Shown here: one piece after another, positions 31,681-32,407 of the stretch
Layout of the letters: every line of letters begins with the position of its first letter
How positions within the stretch are numbered: the first letter of the stretch is position 1
From: Nitrospira sp.
GTDB taxonomy: Bacteria; Nitrospirota; Nitrospiria; Nitrospirales; Nitrospiraceae
Reading direction: 5' to 3'
Assembly (NCBI GenBank): GCA_015903945.1
Contig: JABMDL010000029.1
Span: forward strand, 1-32,407
DNA: 32,407 nucleotides
The notes under the pieces: model-generated
What the model saw: only the letters and a program-made list of their open reading frames with translations
The model's database searches: none
What the model was told of the DNA's origin: nothing
Translations under genes and position numbers: made by a program

Positions 31681-31842
31681 GTGCACCATTCCTCTTAACA
31701 TCGCGATGGGTAAGCACGGGCACTCTTGACCCGCCCGTATATAGCGAAGTCTCCTCCCAGGCGCAAGCAGCATCCCCGAGTCAACAAGATCGGAGGCGTT
31801 CCCCCAGTTTCGTCAACGATCGTGTTGAACAAGCGCACGTGG

Positions 31843-32406
31843 TCATGACCGCATAGCCAGCACCACACGAAAGCGGGCCTTGCCGCTCAACATGCGGTCG
31901 TAGGCTGCCGGAGCCTGTTCCAGGGGAAACGTCTCCACAATCGGACGGATACCGGTCAGGGTGCAAAAATTGAGGGCATCCTCCGAATCACGGGCACTGC
32001 CCGATGGCCATCCCTGAATCGTCCGGCGGGCGCCGATCAGTTGAATCGGTGTCACGAGCATGGGATCAACCGACGCGCCAAGGACAACCAGCTTGCCGCC
32101 GACCCCCAAGCCGTCGATCATCTCCGACATCGCTTTGCTGTTCGGAGCCGTAGCCAGAATCACGGCTGCCCCGCCGAGACTCGCCAGTTCCTTCGCCGGA
32201 TCGGTCGTTTCGGCATCCAGGTAGCGCTCGGCTCCCAGTTTCAATGCAAGTTCGGCTTTGTCCTGACCTCGCCCGATGGCCACCGTGTGAAAACCCATCT
32301 TATTGGCAAACTGCACCCCGAGATGGCCGAGACCGCCCACCCCCTGGACGGCAACAAGATCACCGGCCTTGGCTCCGCTGTGACGCAAGCTGTTGAATGT
32401 GGTAAT
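31843..32406 (-). CDS. Zinc-type alcohol dehydrogenase (C-terminal part; 5' end outside window)
   Basis: The minus frame enters the window at its right edge (ITTFNSLRHSG) and runs to 31843, giving about 187 residues. It holds the Rossmann motif GVGGLGHLGVQFA and the typical medium-chain dehydrogenase end (IVETFPLEQAPAAYDRMLSG, then KARFRVVL). The catalytic zinc domain would lie upstream, outside the window. Family members oxidise alcohols or reduce aldehydes with NAD(P). No link to the ars operon is evident. Confidence 0.93.
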   Translation of the reverse strand: MTTFNSLRHSGAKAGDLVAVQGVGGLGHLGVQFANKMGFHTVAIGRGQDKAELALKLGAERYLDAETTDPAKELASLGGAAVILATAPNSKAMSEMIDGLGVGGKLVVLGASVDPMLVTPIQLIGARRTIQGWPSGSARDSEDALNFCTLTGIRPIVETFPLEQAPAAYDRMLSGKARFRVVLAMRS

Positions 32407-32407
32407 C

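Overview
The window is GC-rich, densely coded bacterial DNA with no rRNA, tRNA, CRISPR array or recognisable transposase gene. Gene content (multihaem and class I c-type cytochromes, a cupredoxin, rubrerythrin, an ars operon, many universal stress proteins) and the style of the intergenic repeats suggest a chemolithotroph of the Nitrospira (Nitrospirota) type. That assignment is an inference from content and from my memory of similar repeats; no search was possible.

Layout. Positions 1-1813 (minus) hold the 5' part of a long gene joining a histidine-phosphatase-like domain to a phosphofructokinase-like domain; its 3' end lies outside the window. Positions 2165-5428 (minus) form a likely operon: rubrerythrin, a two-cluster Fe-S/CCG oxidoreductase, a DUF3501 protein and a tandem 6-pyruvoyl-tetrahydropterin-synthase-like protein. 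After a lipoprotein gene (plus) and a MarR-type regulator with a Cys/His tail (minus), positions 7131-13115 (minus) carry a stress cluster: three universal stress protein (USP) genes, a PPi-type phosphofructokinase, a cupredoxin, a DUF2934 protein and a large protein of unknown function. A 116-bp inverted-repeat element (8013-8128) splits this cluster.

Positions 13458-20038 (plus) run in the opposite direction: a 31-residue membrane peptide, a CBS-MgtE transporter, a fourth USP gene, an FmdB-type zinc ribbon, a cytochrome c, nicotinamidase and nicotinate phosphoribosyltransferase (NAD salvage), a secreted pentapeptide-repeat protein and an alpha/beta hydrolase. Several of these genes overlap by 4 bp. 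Positions 20082-23170 (minus) hold a DUF4160/DUF2442 pair, a Sel1-repeat gene broken by an in-frame TGA, an APS-kinase-like protein and an APH-fold kinase. Positions 23583-26561 (plus) encode a ribosome-hibernation factor fused to a cold-shock domain, then a LonB-like protease.

The last part is more fluid. It has a small secreted protein built from 84-bp tandem repeats, the remnant of a glutathionyl-hydroquinone reductase gene between two diverged 107-bp direct repeats, a pentahaem cytochrome whose 3' end is frameshifted, an arsR-arsM-arsC operon, a small probable lipoprotein with a duplicated Cys motif, and the 3' part of a zinc-type alcohol dehydrogenase.

Taken together, the centre of the window looks like an energy-stress or dormancy island: USPs, PPi-dependent glycolysis, ribosome hibernation, a stress protease and NAD salvage, with thiol-, metal- and oxygen-related genes around it. 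The likeliest undescribed item is the phosphatase-phosphofructokinase fusion at the left edge. The Cys-tailed MarR protein, the rubrerythrin/DUF3501/PTPS operon and the tandem-repeat secreted protein come next.
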